Program-made: the position numbers and the translations under genes
Notes under the pieces: generated by a model
Seen by the model: the letters and a program-made list of their open reading frames with translations, nothing else
Database searches by the model: none
Told to the model about the DNA's origin: nothing
From: Aeromonas simiae
GTDB lineage: Bacteria > Pseudomonadota > Gammaproteobacteria > Enterobacterales > Aeromonadaceae
Direction: 5' to 3'
DNA: 46,330 bases
Assembly (NCBI RefSeq): GCF_000820125.1
Contig: NZ_CDBY01000056.1
Coordinates: 1 to 46,330 of the forward strand
Shown here: positions 35,693 through 44,625 of the stretch, in pieces
How the letters are laid out: each line of letters starts with the position of its first letter
How positions within the stretch are numbered: the first letter of the stretch is position 1

Positions 35693-38600
35693 ATGACGAT
35701 TCTCAAGGTGGTTTACGCTGCCAGCATGTTGCTGGTGGCGACCATGGCAGTGTCCATCGAGCGGGAACGCGAGACTGGTCTCATGGGCATTCTCTCGAGA
35801 GAATCTCTGCCCGACACCCCTCGGCAAGTGCCGACCCTCAGCGAGTCGCAGCGGCACTGGCTGAACAATAAACAACGCCTAGTGCTGGCGGTGCCCAGGC
35901 CAGACAGCCCGCCGATGGATATCACATTGCGCTCTTGTGCGTACGAAGGGGTCACGGCCGATATCATCGGCATCGTCGGCAAGAGCCTGGGTGTTGAGAT
36001 CCTGGCCAAAACCTTCCCGTCCCGTGATGAGGCTATCGCGGCCATTCATCGTGGCGAGGCCGACTTCATCGGGTCGGCGAACAATTATGAAGTGAGGGAG
36101 GGGCTGACGCTGACACTTCCCTACATCATGGATGAGCCGGCCATCTACAAGAATTTCAGCGTGCATCCCGAGCAGATAAAGAGAGTGGCGGTCGCCGAAT
36201 CCTATCTGCCCTTGGCGGAGGTCATCAGCTATCTGCCTGGGGTCAGGGTGGAGCTCTATCCCTCCCGCTATAGCGCGATGGCCGCCGCCGCGTATGGCAA
36301 GGTGGATGCCGTTCTTATCGATATGATCTCGGGGAACTTTCTCACCAACAAATTTTATCAGGACAGCATACAGCTGGTGCGTCCCATCTATGCCGACACT
36401 CAGGGGTTCTCATTCGGGGTCAGGGCCGGCAACGATACGCTGAGGGAGATCTTAAATGCCTCCTTGGCATCGGTCTCCGACATGCACGTCAATTCGGTGA
36501 TTAAGCGCTGGAGTGGTGGAGGCCTCTCCATTCAGTCCACGCGTACCAATCTGACCCGGCAGGAGTGGCAGTGGATCAATGCCAAAGGGACGATCACTAT
36601 CGCCGTCAACAAGGGGCTGCCGCCACTGAGTTTCATCGATGTGAAGGGCAACCTGCACGGCATCGCCGCTGACCTGTTTCAGGTGATCGGCTCCAAGCTC
36701 GGCGTGGCAGTAGAGGCACTGCCGGTGGCCAATACGCACGAGCAGATTGAGGCGGTCGCCCAGGGCCGGGCGGATGCCATGATCCTGACCCCCACCCCGG
36801 AGCGATTGCAGCAGTATGTGTTCAGCCGGGTGTTTACGCTCGATCCCCTGGTCTATGTGGTGAACAACAAGAATCGGGGGGTGGACCCCGAAGCGGTGCT
36901 CAAGATCGGCCGGATGGCCAGCATCAAGGGGTTTGCCTCCTCGTCGGAGATCGACAAGGTGTTCACCGTCCGGCGGCAACTGCATTTTGACAGGATCGAC
37001 GCGGCCTTGGAGTGCGTGGCCAAGGAGCGATGTGATGTCGCCATCCTGCCGCTGCGGGTTGCCAAGTTCTTCATCAACACCGAGTTTCCAGACCGTCTGC
37101 ATATCGCCGGCGAACTGTTTGGCTCTGTGCCGCTAGGGGCGGGGTTTGCCGCCTTGCCCGCTCAAAAGAGTCTGGTGGATATCCTCGATACCGTGGTGGC
37201 CTCCATCCCGCCGGATGAGCTGGAAGGGTTGGCGACCCGCTGGCGCGTCAGCGCCAAGCAGGAGCTGATTACCTGGCAGGATGTGCTGCGGGAGTTCGGT
37301 GTCTTCTTCCTGGCGGCGTTTCTGCTTTTTGCCGGCGGGCTGCTCTGGAGTCTCTCCCTGCGCCAGCAGATCCAGCGGCGCAAGGAGGCCCAGGCCGCGC
37401 TGGGCTATCAGCTGAAGTTCATTGAAGAGCTGGTGGACAGTACCCCGCATCCCATTTACGCCTGTGACCTTTCCGGTCAGCTGATCCTGTGCAATGGCAA
37501 CTACGCCCATTTCCTCGGCATGGAGAAGGAGGAGATGCAGCGCCTGTCACTGACCGAGGTGGAGCGGCGCTGGCCTTTCATGGCCCCCCTGATCAGGGCC
37601 TTTGACCAGATCCGGCAGGATGAGGCTGCCCGTGAGGGGGATTATCGGATACACCTGCCCGACGGCGGAGAGATCGATATCTTTCACTGGTTGCAGGTTT
37701 ATCGCGATCTCTCCGGTCAGGTTCAGGGGGTGGTTGGCGGCTGGATCGACGTGAGTGAGCGGGTGTCACTGATGAGTGAGTTGGCCAGTGCCAGCCTGGA
37801 TGCCCAGGAAGCGAGTCGGGCCAAATCGACCTTTCTCGCCACCATGAGCCACGAGATCCGCACCCCGATGAACGCCATCATCGGCCTGCTGGAGCTGACC
37901 CTGCGCAAGGGGGCGTTGAGCCAGGAGGATCACAGTTCAGTCTCGGTCGCCTATCAGTCGGCCCACGATCTGCTCGGCCTTATCGGGGATATCCTCGATA
38001 TCTCCAAGATAGAGTCGGGCAAGCTGGAGCTGGCCCCGGCGCCCCACCGCGCCACCGAGCTGAGCCAATCGGCCATCAATGTGTTCATGGCCAGCGCGCG
38101 GCAGAAAGGGTTGACGCTGGTCATGAAGGCGCAAGGCGATCATACCGTGATGATCGATCCGACCCGCTTTAAACAGGTGCTCTCCAACCTCGTCAGCAAC
38201 GCCATCAAATTCACCCGCAAGGGGGGCGTTGAGCTGCGTCTGACTCAGCGCAAGGATGGACTGTGGTGCCATATCGAGGTTGAGGTGACCGACAGCGGGA
38301 TTGGGATCAGCCCGCAGGATCAGGCCCGGCTGTTCCAACCGTTTACGCAAGGGACGCAACCGGCGGATGAGCAGCACTCCGGCACCGGTCTTGGCCTGAT
38401 GATCAGCCGAACCCTGTGCCAGATGATGGGGGGCGATCTCTCTTTGAGCAGCGAGCCTGGGCAGGGAACGACGGTGTTGGCCTCGCTCCGGCTGCCGTTG
38501 GTGGAGTCACTGCCGGGAGCCAACGCCCCGACGGTTGCCGATAACCAGTCAGGACGTAGCCGGCAGGTGCTCATCATCGACGATCATCCCGCCAACCGCC

Positions 38601-39304
38601 TGCTGGTCGGCCAGCAACTGGCCTTCCTCGGGCATCAGGTCACCGAGGTGGCATCGGGGGCGCAGGCGTTACAGTGCCTTGCAGAGCAGCGCTTTGACAT
38701 CATCATCACCGACTTCAACATGCCGGATGTGAATGGCTTGGAATTTGCGGCCCGTTATCGGCAGCAGGAGCGGGAAGAGCGGCGGGAGCGCTCGACCATC
38801 ATCGGACTGACGGCGGATGCGCGCCAGGAGCAGATCCAGCGGGCCATTGAGGCCGGCATGGATGATTGCCTGTTCAAGCCCATCAGCTTAGATGAGCTGC
38901 GCGCCTGCCTAGCGAGGCACGATGCTGGGCAGCGGTACGCGGATCCGGCCGACGTGGCCGACAGCATCCAACGTACACTGGGGTCGCTGACCGCCGGTAA
39001 CAGCGATCTGATGCGCTCGCTCATGATCGAGTTCATCCGGGAGGCAGACAAGGATCTGCGGGCGCTGGCCAAGGCCAGCAGCGAGAACAACAGTCACGCC
39101 TTCCTGGCCCACTTGCACCGACTCAAGGGAGGGGCGCGCATCATAGGGGCCAATGAACTGGTGGCCGGTTGTGGTGAATGGGAGGTCTCCCCCCGTTTGC
39201 CGTGGTGTATGCCGAGTGTCTTGCGGCAAGTCGAGCAGCTGTACCGGCAGGTGCAAGATGGCATGCTCTATTGGCTGGAGAATAACTGCGTGAAGGCAGA
39301 GTAA
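35693..39304 (+). CDS. Hybrid sensor histidine kinase (BvgS/EvgS type)
   Basis: A 1203-residue multidomain sensor, close to the length of EvgS. Order of domains: N-terminal signal or anchor (about 1-20); two periplasmic substrate-binding-like (SBP_bac_3, Venus flytrap) domains at about 60-275 and 295-520; a membrane helix at about 535-556; a PAS domain at about 575-690; HisKA with His720 (SHEIRTPMNA); HATPase with SNAIKF and GTGLGL; a receiver domain with Asp1007 (IITDFNMPD); and a C-terminal HPt domain with His1142 (HRLKGGA). A His-Asp-His-Asp phosphorelay to the adjacent response regulator is expected. The signal is unknown; EvgS and BvgS family members respond to conditions such as acidity, nicotinate or sulfate. 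Confidence 0.94.
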   Translation: MTILKVVYAASMLLVATMAVSIERERETGLMGILSRESLPDTPRQVPTLSESQRHWLNNKQRLVLAVPRPDSPPMDITLRSCAYEGVTADIIGIVGKSLGVEILAKTFPSRDEAIAAIHRGEADFIGSANNYEVREGLTLTLPYIMDEPAIYKNFSVHPEQIKRVAVAESYLPLAEVISYLPGVRVELYPSRYSAMAAAAYGKVDAVLIDMISGNFLTNKFYQDSIQLVRPIYADTQGFSFGVRAGNDTLREILNASLASVSDMHVNSVIKRWSGGGLSIQSTRTNLTRQEWQWINAKGTITIAVNKGLPPLSFIDVKGNLHGIAADLFQVIGSKLGVAVEALPVANTHEQIEAVAQGRADAMILTPTPERLQQYVFSRVFTLDPLVYVVNNKNRGVDPEAVLKIGRMASIKGFASSSEIDKVFTVRRQLHFDRIDAALECVAKERCDVAILPLRVAKFFINTEFPDRLHIAGELFGSVPLGAGFAALPAQKSLVDILDTVVASIPPDELEGLATRWRVSAKQELITWQDVLREFGVFFLAAFLLFAGGLLWSLSLRQQIQRRKEAQAALGYQLKFIEELVDSTPHPIYACDLSGQLILCNGNYAHFLGMEKEEMQRLSLTEVERRWPFMAPLIRAFDQIRQDEAAREGDYRIHLPDGGEIDIFHWLQVYRDLSGQVQGVVGGWIDVSERVSLMSELASASLDAQEASRAKSTFLATMSHEIRTPMNAIIGLLELTLRKGALSQEDHSSVSVAYQSAHDLLGLIGDILDISKIESGKLELAPAPHRATELSQSAINVFMASARQKGLTLVMKAQGDHTVMIDPTRFKQVLSNLVSNAIKFTRKGGVELRLTQRKDGLWCHIEVEVTDSGIGISPQDQARLFQPFTQGTQPADEQHSGTGLGLMISRTLCQMMGGDLSLSSEPGQGTTVLASLRLPLVESLPGANAPTVADNQSGRSRQVLIIDDHPANRLLVGQQLAFLGHQVTEVASGAQALQCLAEQRFDIIITDFNMPDVNGLEFAARYRQQEREERRERSTIIGLTADARQEQIQRAIEAGMDDCLFKPISLDELRACLARHDAGQRYADPADVADSIQRTLGSLTAGNSDLMRSLMIEFIREADKDLRALAKASSENNSHAFLAHLHRLKGGARIIGANELVAGCGEWEVSPRLPWCMPSVLRQVEQLYRQVQDGMLYWLENNCVKAE

Positions 39305-39316
39305 ACCCCTTCACGC
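39288..39316 (+). terminator. Hairpin at the end of the kinase gene
   Basis: GCGTGAAGG and CCTTCACGC form a 9-bp stem that spans the stop codon of the kinase gene, with an 11-base loop. No T-run follows, so termination is only probable; it sits between two converging genes. Confidence 0.45.
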
Positions 39317-39323
39317 GGTAAGG

Positions 39324-39743
39324 TCAGGATTGCCAGCAGGCGATCAGGTCATAGCCTGTTTCGGTGGTCTGCTGGGCTCCTGGCTGGCCGTCCTGACGGT
39401 AGCCAAGGTAGTAGCGATCTGTGAGAGGAAGCCGCTGGTAACGTATCCCCAGCACCTGGCCGTTGAGTAATACGTCTGGAGCATTGGCCTCGTTGTTGAG
39501 GGCGCGGGCCAGCAGTTGGTAGCTATCGTCGGGCTCGAGCAGTTGGGCGGCCAGTTCTTGTGCGGGGTGAGGGGCCCTTGTGGCATTGATGACCTGCTGT
39601 CCCGGATGGAGCAGGTTGAACGATGCTTGGGGATATTTGATGGCCGTGGCGTGCCACGTGACCTGATGTGACGGCTCGCTCGCGGTGCCGTAGCCGTAGT
39701 ACAGGGCCGGCAACAATGCGATGAGCGTCATATTTCTTGCCAT
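39324..39743 (-). CDS. Secreted protein of unknown function
   Basis: A frame of 139 codons from the ATG at 39743 (a GTG at 39749 is also possible, with GAGAGG upstream). The N-terminus MARNMTLIALLPALYYGYGTA looks like a signal peptide. The mature part is rich in aromatic and polar residues and contains only one Cys near the end, so no disulfide is expected; no known domain is recognised. It converges on the kinase gene and lies within the pilus and regulator region, so a linked surface or regulatory role is possible but not shown. Confidence 0.6.
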   Translation of the reverse strand: MARNMTLIALLPALYYGYGTASEPSHQVTWHATAIKYPQASFNLLHPGQQVINATRAPHPAQELAAQLLEPDDSYQLLARALNNEANAPDVLLNGQVLGIRYQRLPLTDRYYLGYRQDGQPGAQQTTETGYDLIACWQS

Positions 39744-40033
39744 ACGCACATACCTCTCTGATGAGGACTCTGGGAGTGAATCTCTTCTTTATCGGCATTC
39801 GCCGAGAAAAGCTTAGGCGTATCTGGTCTTGTCAGGGGCTGCTGCCTCAACGCCCTGTCGCGCGCTAGGGTGGGGCCCCGGCCGCTGGTTGAGTCTTCGC
39901 TCATCCTCACTCTCCCGTTGTCCTGTCTGATGGCGCTTGCCGGCGGCGTTTTTCCTTCTCTGGCAACGCGCCTTTTTCTCTCGCGGTGGCGGATACTGCG
40001 CGAGGCCTTCGGTGTGGGCTGAGCGGGCGAGAT
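39744..40033. other. Intergenic stretch, no gene seen
   Basis: About 290 bases between the unknown secreted protein and the purK terminator. Short GC-rich palindromes occur, but no credible coding frame, tRNA or promoter was recognised. Confidence 0.5.
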
Positions 40034-40069
40034 AAAAAAAAGACCCAGGCCAAGGCCTGGGTCTTTTTA
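40034..40069. terminator. Bidirectional terminator beside purK
   Basis: AGACCCAGGCC and GGCCTGGGTCT form an 11-bp stem, with an A-run before it and a T-run after it, so it can end transcripts from purK (leftward) and from the opposite direction. Confidence 0.93.
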
Positions 40070-40092
40070 TCGGAGTGCGTTTGCCGATGGCG

Positions 40093-41217
40093 TCAGCGCG
40101 GCGGCAGCCCCAGCAGGGCGCGCAGTTGGTGCGCGGTGGCCTCGACGGCCGGCCATTCACGGCCGGTGACGGTGACGTGGCCCATCTTGCGGCCGGGGCG
40201 GGCCTCGCCCTTGCCGTAGAGGTGCAGGTGCACGCCGGGCAGGGCCAGGGCGGCGGCCCAGTCCGGGGCGCCGTCTTGCCACAGATCGCCGAGCAGGTTG
40301 AGCAAAATGGCGGGGCACACCTCGGCCTGTTCGGGCAGCGGCAGATCGCACAGGGCGCGCACCTGCAACTCAAACTGGCTGCAACCGGCATTATCGATGC
40401 TGGGGTGGCCCGAATTGTGGGGACGCGGCGCCATCTCGTTGACCAGCAGTTGCCCACCGACCAGGAAGAACTCCACTGTCAGCACGCCGACATAGTCGAG
40501 GGCGGCGATGATGTGCTCGGCGATGCGCTGGGCCTCGGCCTCCAGCGCCGGCACATTGGCCGGGGAGCGGGTCTGATCCAGGATGCCGCCGCTGTGCCAG
40601 TTCTGCACCAGGGGCAGGGCGCTGATGGCGCCGCTCGGGCTGCGCGCCAGGGTCAGGGCAAACTCCCCCTCCAGTGGCAGGCGCTTTTCCAGCACGCAGG
40701 GCACACCGCTGGCCGCTAGGGCGGCCGGCAGCTCGTCTGCCTGATGGAGGGTCCATTGTCCTTTGCCGTCATAGCCTTCACGCGCCGTCTTGAGGATGGC
40801 GGGGAACAGCGAGTCCGGCAGGGCGGGCAGCGGCTCACCCGGTAACAGGGTCAGGTTCGGTGCCACCGGCACGCCGGCGCGGGTCAGGAAGGCTTTCTCT
40901 TCGCGGCGATCCTGGCAGACGCGCACTGAGCTGGCCGCCGGACGCACCGGCTTGTGCTGCTCCAGCAGGGCCAGGGAGGCAGCCGGCACATTCTCGAACT
41001 CGCAGGTGATGGCGTCGCAGCGCCGGGCCAGCTCGCTTAGCGCCTCGGCGTCGTCATAGGCTGCCACGATCTGGGCGTCGGCCGCGGCACCGGCGATGCT
41101 GGCGGGATCCGGATCCAGCACGATCACTTGATAGCCGAGGCGGTGCGCCGACATCACGAAATAGCGGCCGAGCTGACCGCCGCCGAGCATGCCAAGGGTG
41201 GCGGGAGGCAGGATCAT
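40093..41217 (-). CDS. purK: 5-(carboxyamino)imidazole ribonucleotide synthase
   Basis: ATP-grasp enzyme that converts AIR and bicarbonate to N5-CAIR in de novo purine synthesis. It is 374 residues, typical for PurK. The N-terminal [10 protein letters not shown] is the family dinucleotide-like motif; the ATP-grasp core shows [14 protein letters not shown] and [24 protein letters not shown]. Its start overlaps the purE stop by four bases (ATGA), so translation is coupled. Confidence 0.97.
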   Translation of the reverse strand: MILPPATLGMLGGGQLGRYFVMSAHRLGYQVIVLDPDPASIAGAAADAQIVAAYDDAEALSELARRCDAITCEFENVPAASLALLEQHKPVRPAASSVRVCQDRREEKAFLTRAGVPVAPNLTLLPGEPLPALPDSLFPAILKTAREGYDGKGQWTLHQADELPAALAASGVPCVLEKRLPLEGEFALTLARSPSGAISALPLVQNWHSGGILDQTRSPANVPALEAEAQRIAEHIIAALDYVGVLTVEFFLVGGQLLVNEMAPRPHNSGHPSIDNAGCSQFELQVRALCDLPLPEQAEVCPAILLNLLGDLWQDGAPDWAAALALPGVHLHLYGKGEARPGRKMGHVTVTGREWPAVEATAHQLRALLGLPPR

Positions 41218-41723
41218 GCCGGGTCCTCCAGCTCAAGGGCCAGCACCCGGTCACGTTCCTTGGCGCGAAAGCCGTCGAGCTGCTGATGGTAGCGGGGGGC
41301 ATCGCTGTCTTGAGCGACCGACAGCAGGGAGACCGCGAACAGGCCGGCGTTGGCGGCACCCGCCTCACCGATGGCGAAGGTGGCGACCGGCACTCCCTTG
41401 GGCATTTGCACGATGGAGAGCAGAGAGTCCATCCCCTTGAGCTGACGGGTCGGGATCGGCACTCCCAGCACCGGAATGGTGGTCTTGGCGGCCAACATGC
41501 CCGGCAGGTGGGCGGCGCCACCGGCGCCGGCAATGATGGCACGCAGGCCACGCTCGCGGGCGCTGGCGGCATACTCGAACAGCAGATCCGGAGTGCGGTG
41601 GGCTGACACCACGCGCGCTTCGTAAGGTACGCCGTGCTCCTTGAGAATGCGGGCCGCAGCCTGCATCACGGGCCAGTCCGAATCCGAGCCCATCACCAGG
41701 CCGATCAGGGGAGAGTGCGTCAT
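41214..41723 (-). CDS. purE: 5-(carboxyamino)imidazole ribonucleotide mutase
   Basis: Rearranges N5-CAIR to CAIR, the step after PurK in purine synthesis, as an octamer. The ATG at 41723 gives 169 residues, matching PurE. Class I motifs are clear: [14 protein letters not shown] at the start, VSAHRTPD, and [25 protein letters not shown] lies upstream. A PurR box sits 18 bases before the start codon, so repression by purines is expected. Confidence 0.97.
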   Translation of the reverse strand: MTHSPLIGLVMGSDSDWPVMQAAARILKEHGVPYEARVVSAHRTPDLLFEYAASARERGLRAIIAGAGGAAHLPGMLAAKTTIPVLGVPIPTRQLKGMDSLLSIVQMPKGVPVATFAIGEAGAANAGLFAVSLLSVAQDSDAPRYHQQLDGFRAKERDRVLALELEDPA

Positions 41724-41738
41724 CGTGATTTTCCTTGC

Positions 41739-41754
41739 TGTCAAACGTTTGTCT
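41739..41754 (-). promoter_or_regulatory. PurR operator of purEK
   Basis: The core CAAACGTTTG (41742-41751) is a perfect 10-bp palindrome and matches the PurR consensus (ACGCAAACGTTTGCGT) in its centre. It lies downstream of a terminator hairpin and just before the purE ribosome binding site, closer to the gene than a typical promoter-overlapping operator. Confidence 0.85.
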
Positions 41755-41940
41755 TCAGTCAACAAAAAGAGCCGGCAAAGCCGGCTCTAAGCCTTCGGCG
41801 GCGGGGATCGCTGCCGGAGTGAAATTGGGGATGCACTGCGCGTGGCGTGTCATAAGGGCGCGTATGGAGAGTTCGACAAACGGCGTCATGGTCGGCCTCG
41901 GCAGGGATCCTATCTGGGTAGCATGCTGGAGCGCATTATA
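41755..41940 (-). promoter_or_regulatory. purE leader with promoter and 44-codon frame
   Basis: On the minus strand a perfect TATAAT (41935-41940) could start a transcript near 41928. It would run through a 44-codon frame (start ATG at 41889, stop at 41755) that reads MTPFVELSIRALMTRHAQCI at its start, then through the terminator at 41761-41788, before reaching purE. No close -35 element is seen. The peptide matches no leader peptide I know. Confidence 0.4.
41761..41788 (-). terminator. Intrinsic terminator upstream of purE
   Basis: On the minus strand AGAGCCGGC-TTT-GCCGGCTCT is followed by TTTTGTTG. It lies 38 bases before purE on the same strand, with no upstream gene to terminate, so it is a candidate attenuator or the 3' end of a small RNA. 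Confidence 0.8.
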
Positions 41941-42451
41941 CATTGATAAGGCCAGAAGATTATTGATATTTGTTCGATGCAATCGGATAGGAGAGGGGGT
42001 TGCCAACGATAAGCCGCCCATGACCGCGGGTATGCGGCGGCAGTGTGGCCCGCGTCGCTGGCCAGCTTACAGACGGCCAGCGGCGAGGAGCGCTCCGGTG
42101 GCATCACCCTGTTCCACCGAGAGGCCCTCTTGGCCTCGCCTCTGCCGGTCAGTCGGCGGGAGCAGGCTGGCCTAGTTTCAACCCCGGAGTGAATGGGAGC
42201 CGCCTCGCCCCATCAGCGCCTTTGATGAGGCGTTGGAGCAGGATCTTCCCTGCCATGGCGAGCGGGCACCGAGCCTGACGGCATGCCGCGTGCCCTCTCT
42301 TACCTGTCTCGCCGTTAGCCTCCTCGTTGCATGCCGGCATCGTATTCATCCCTGTGTCTGCGTCGTGCTGGCCCCCTTATCCCTCCCCTAGTCGAAACAG
42401 TATTGGCAATAATGGATGTCTAGATTGCTATACTTCCGTTTTTGTCTTGCC
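41941..42451. other. Intergenic stretch, no gene seen
   Basis: About 510 bases between the purE promoter region and the btuB riboswitch. GC-rich with scattered short palindromes (e.g. near 42209-42231). Open frames exist on both strands but are short and show no recognisable domain; a decayed gene cannot be excluded. Confidence 0.45.
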
Positions 42452-42463
42452 TATAATCCCCGC

Positions 42464-42615
42464 GCTTTGGCGCAACCTGCTTAATAGGGAATCCGGTGTA
42501 ACTCCGGAGCTGGCGCGCAGCGGTAAGGGGGAACGAAGCGACATCATGGCACTGCCGCAAGGTGGGAAGCCGTCGCCTAGGTTTCCAGCCCCCAAGCCCG
42601 AAGACCTGCCAAAGC
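42464..42615 (+). ncRNA. Cobalamin riboswitch upstream of btuB
   Basis: The aptamer is closed by a perfect P1 stem, GCTTTGGC (42464-42471) with GCCAAAGC (42608-42615). The conserved core is clear: AATAGGGAATCCGGTG, then CTCCGGAGCTG, a GCAGCGGTAAG segment, GGTGGGAAGC, and the B12 box GAAGACCTGCC. A perfect -10 box TATAAT at 42452-42457 places the transcription start near the base of P1. About 65 bases remain to the btuB start, enough to mask the AAGGA ribosome binding site when cobalamin is bound; translational control is therefore likely. Confidence 0.93.
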
Positions 42616-42679
42616 TCGTATTTCGGGCCGAGAGAAACCGGTCGCGAGATGGATGCTTACGCGTAATTAAGGATCTGTT

Positions 42680-44530
42680 ATGTCGAAGAAACTTCTGGCG
42701 GCGGCCCTGCTGCCGGCGGCCGCGCTCGCCCAGTCGCCAGTATCAACCAATGAGGTGATGGTCGTCACCGCCAATCGGGTCGAACAGACCGCCGCCAGCG
42801 TACTGGCCCCCACCCTGATCATCGATCGCTCGGATATCGAGGCCCGCCAGGTTCAGAGCCTGCCCGATCTGCTGCGTACCCTGCCGGGGGTGCAGCTGGT
42901 CAGCATGGGAGGACGTGGGCACCAGAGCAGTCTGTTCATGCGCGGTACCAACTCCAACCACTCCCTGATCCTCATCAACGGTCGTCAGATTGCCGCCATG
43001 GCGGTGGGGACCCCGGATCTGAGCCAGATCCCGCTCGGGTTGGTGGAGCGTGTCGAATATATTCGCGGGCCAAGGGCGGCCGTGTATGGCTCCGATGCCA
43101 TCGGTGGCGTCATCAACATCATCACCCAGACCTCGGTCCGCCAAGGGAGTGAGACTCACCTGACCGGTGGTGCCGGCAGCCATGGTTACGGCATGGGGCA
43201 ATTGCGCACGGTGCAGGCGCTGGGGGAGAAGACCGACGGCAACCTGATGCTGGGTTACGAGAAGACCGACGGGGTCGATGCGGTCGCGCAGACCCATCAG
43301 CCGGATCGCGATGGTTTTGACACCCTCAACGGTCAGCTGGGCCTGAACCACGACTTCAATGAGCAGTGGAGCGGCGAGCTGAATGCGCTTGGCTGGCGCA
43401 ACCTCACCGAGACCGACGGCACCACCGATCAGAGCCGGGTCTCTGCCAAGCAGTTTGATGGTGCGCTCAAGTATCGCGGTACTGCCCTGACCAGCCGACT
43501 TGAAGCCAGTTATGGCGAACATCGCCTGAAAACCTGGCTGGATGCTAATGGTGAGGGCTCGGGGCAGCCCATTCATACCGGCCTGACCCATCTGGCGTGG
43601 ATCAACGGCTGGCAGGCCAACGACAACCTGCACCTGACCGCTGGTGCCGACTGGCAGCAGGAGCAGATGAAGTCGGATTCCCGCGCCGAGGATTGGAGCA
43701 GTGGCAGCCCGGCTATCGTTGGCTTTGCGGCGCCGGATCGCGACAACACCGGTTTGTTTGCCGTCGGTAGCTACCGCTGGAACCCGCTGCTGCTGGAGCT
43801 CTCTGGCCGCACCGACGACAACCAGCAGTATGGTCGCCACAACACCTGGTCGGCCGCCGCCGGGGTCGATATCGACCCGCACCACAAGGCGCGCCTGAGT
43901 TATGGCACTGGCTTCAAGGCTCCGACTTTCCTCGACCTCTACTATCCGGGTTATGAAAATCCGAACCTGAAGCCGGAGGAGAGCCGCAATCTGGAGCTGG
44001 GATTGAGCGGTCAGTACAGCGCCTGGGACTGGTCGGTAAACCTCTACCGCAACCGGATCGAAAACCTGATCCGCTGCCAGAGTGCCAGCGCCAGTTGCCG
44101 CCCCAACAACACGGACGCGGATATCCATGGCATGGAGCTGGCCCTTGGCCTGATGACGGGGCCGGTGCGTCATGACCTCAGCTTCGACATCACTCGCGCC
44201 GAGGACAAGAATGATGCCGATCGGCAGTTGCTGCGCCGTACCCGCAATAAAGGCAGCTGGCTGGCCAACGTGACCACGGGGCCGGTGGAGTGGAGTGGTG
44301 AGGCGCTCTATGTGGGCAAGCGCTACGACAATGACTTCAGCTCCTGGCCGGCGACCCGCCGCGAGTTGGGGTCTTATACCCTGTTCAACCTGGGGGCGCA
44401 TTATGCCGTGAACGAGCGGCTGACCCTGGGAGGGCGCGTCGATAACCTGCTTGATCGCGATTACGATGAAGCCGTCGGCTACCCCGGCACGGGGACCGAG
44501 TTCCGCGTGACCGCGGATTATCGCCTCTGA
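42680..44530 (+). CDS. btuB: TonB-dependent vitamin B12 outer membrane receptor
   Basis: Takes up cobalamin across the outer membrane with energy from TonB-ExbBD. It is 616 residues, the size of BtuB. A short signal peptide (MSKKLLAAALLPAAALA) is followed by the TonB box region (NEVMVVTANRVE), the plug domain with RGTNSNHSLILINGRQIA and YIRGPRAAVYGSDAIGGVIN, and a 22-strand barrel ending in TEFRVTADYRL with a C-terminal Leu. Control by the upstream cobalamin riboswitch confirms the substrate. AAGGA lies before the ATG. Confidence 0.96.
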   Translation: MSKKLLAAALLPAAALAQSPVSTNEVMVVTANRVEQTAASVLAPTLIIDRSDIEARQVQSLPDLLRTLPGVQLVSMGGRGHQSSLFMRGTNSNHSLILINGRQIAAMAVGTPDLSQIPLGLVERVEYIRGPRAAVYGSDAIGGVINIITQTSVRQGSETHLTGGAGSHGYGMGQLRTVQALGEKTDGNLMLGYEKTDGVDAVAQTHQPDRDGFDTLNGQLGLNHDFNEQWSGELNALGWRNLTETDGTTDQSRVSAKQFDGALKYRGTALTSRLEASYGEHRLKTWLDANGEGSGQPIHTGLTHLAWINGWQANDNLHLTAGADWQQEQMKSDSRAEDWSSGSPAIVGFAAPDRDNTGLFAVGSYRWNPLLLELSGRTDDNQQYGRHNTWSAAAGVDIDPHHKARLSYGTGFKAPTFLDLYYPGYENPNLKPEESRNLELGLSGQYSAWDWSVNLYRNRIENLIRCQSASASCRPNNTDADIHGMELALGLMTGPVRHDLSFDITRAEDKNDADRQLLRRTRNKGSWLANVTTGPVEWSGEALYVGKRYDNDFSSWPATRRELGSYTLFNLGAHYAVNERLTLGGRVDNLLDRDYDEAVGYPGTGTEFRVTADYRL

Positions 44531-44535
44531 GACCA

Positions 44536-44562
44536 GGCCCCGCGATGCGGGGCCTTCTTCTT
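44536..44562 (+). terminator. Rho-independent terminator of btuB
   Basis: GGCCCCGC-GAT-GCGGGGCC followed by TTCTTCTT, five bases after the btuB stop. Confidence 0.88.
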
Positions 44563-44625
44563 GGGGCTTCCCCTCGTCAAAGAGGGAGGAGTATGATCAC
44601 GGGCTTGTATCCGAGGGGGAGTTCC

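Noticed and set aside
35060..39304. Naming the two-component genes evgA/evgS or bvgA/bvgS
   Set aside because: Domain order and gene order fit both groups, but orthology cannot be decided from the sequence alone, so no symbol is given.
42149..42349. 66-codon minus-strand frame between purE and btuB
   Set aside because: No recognisable domain and no clear signals; might be a decayed gene, but this cannot be supported.
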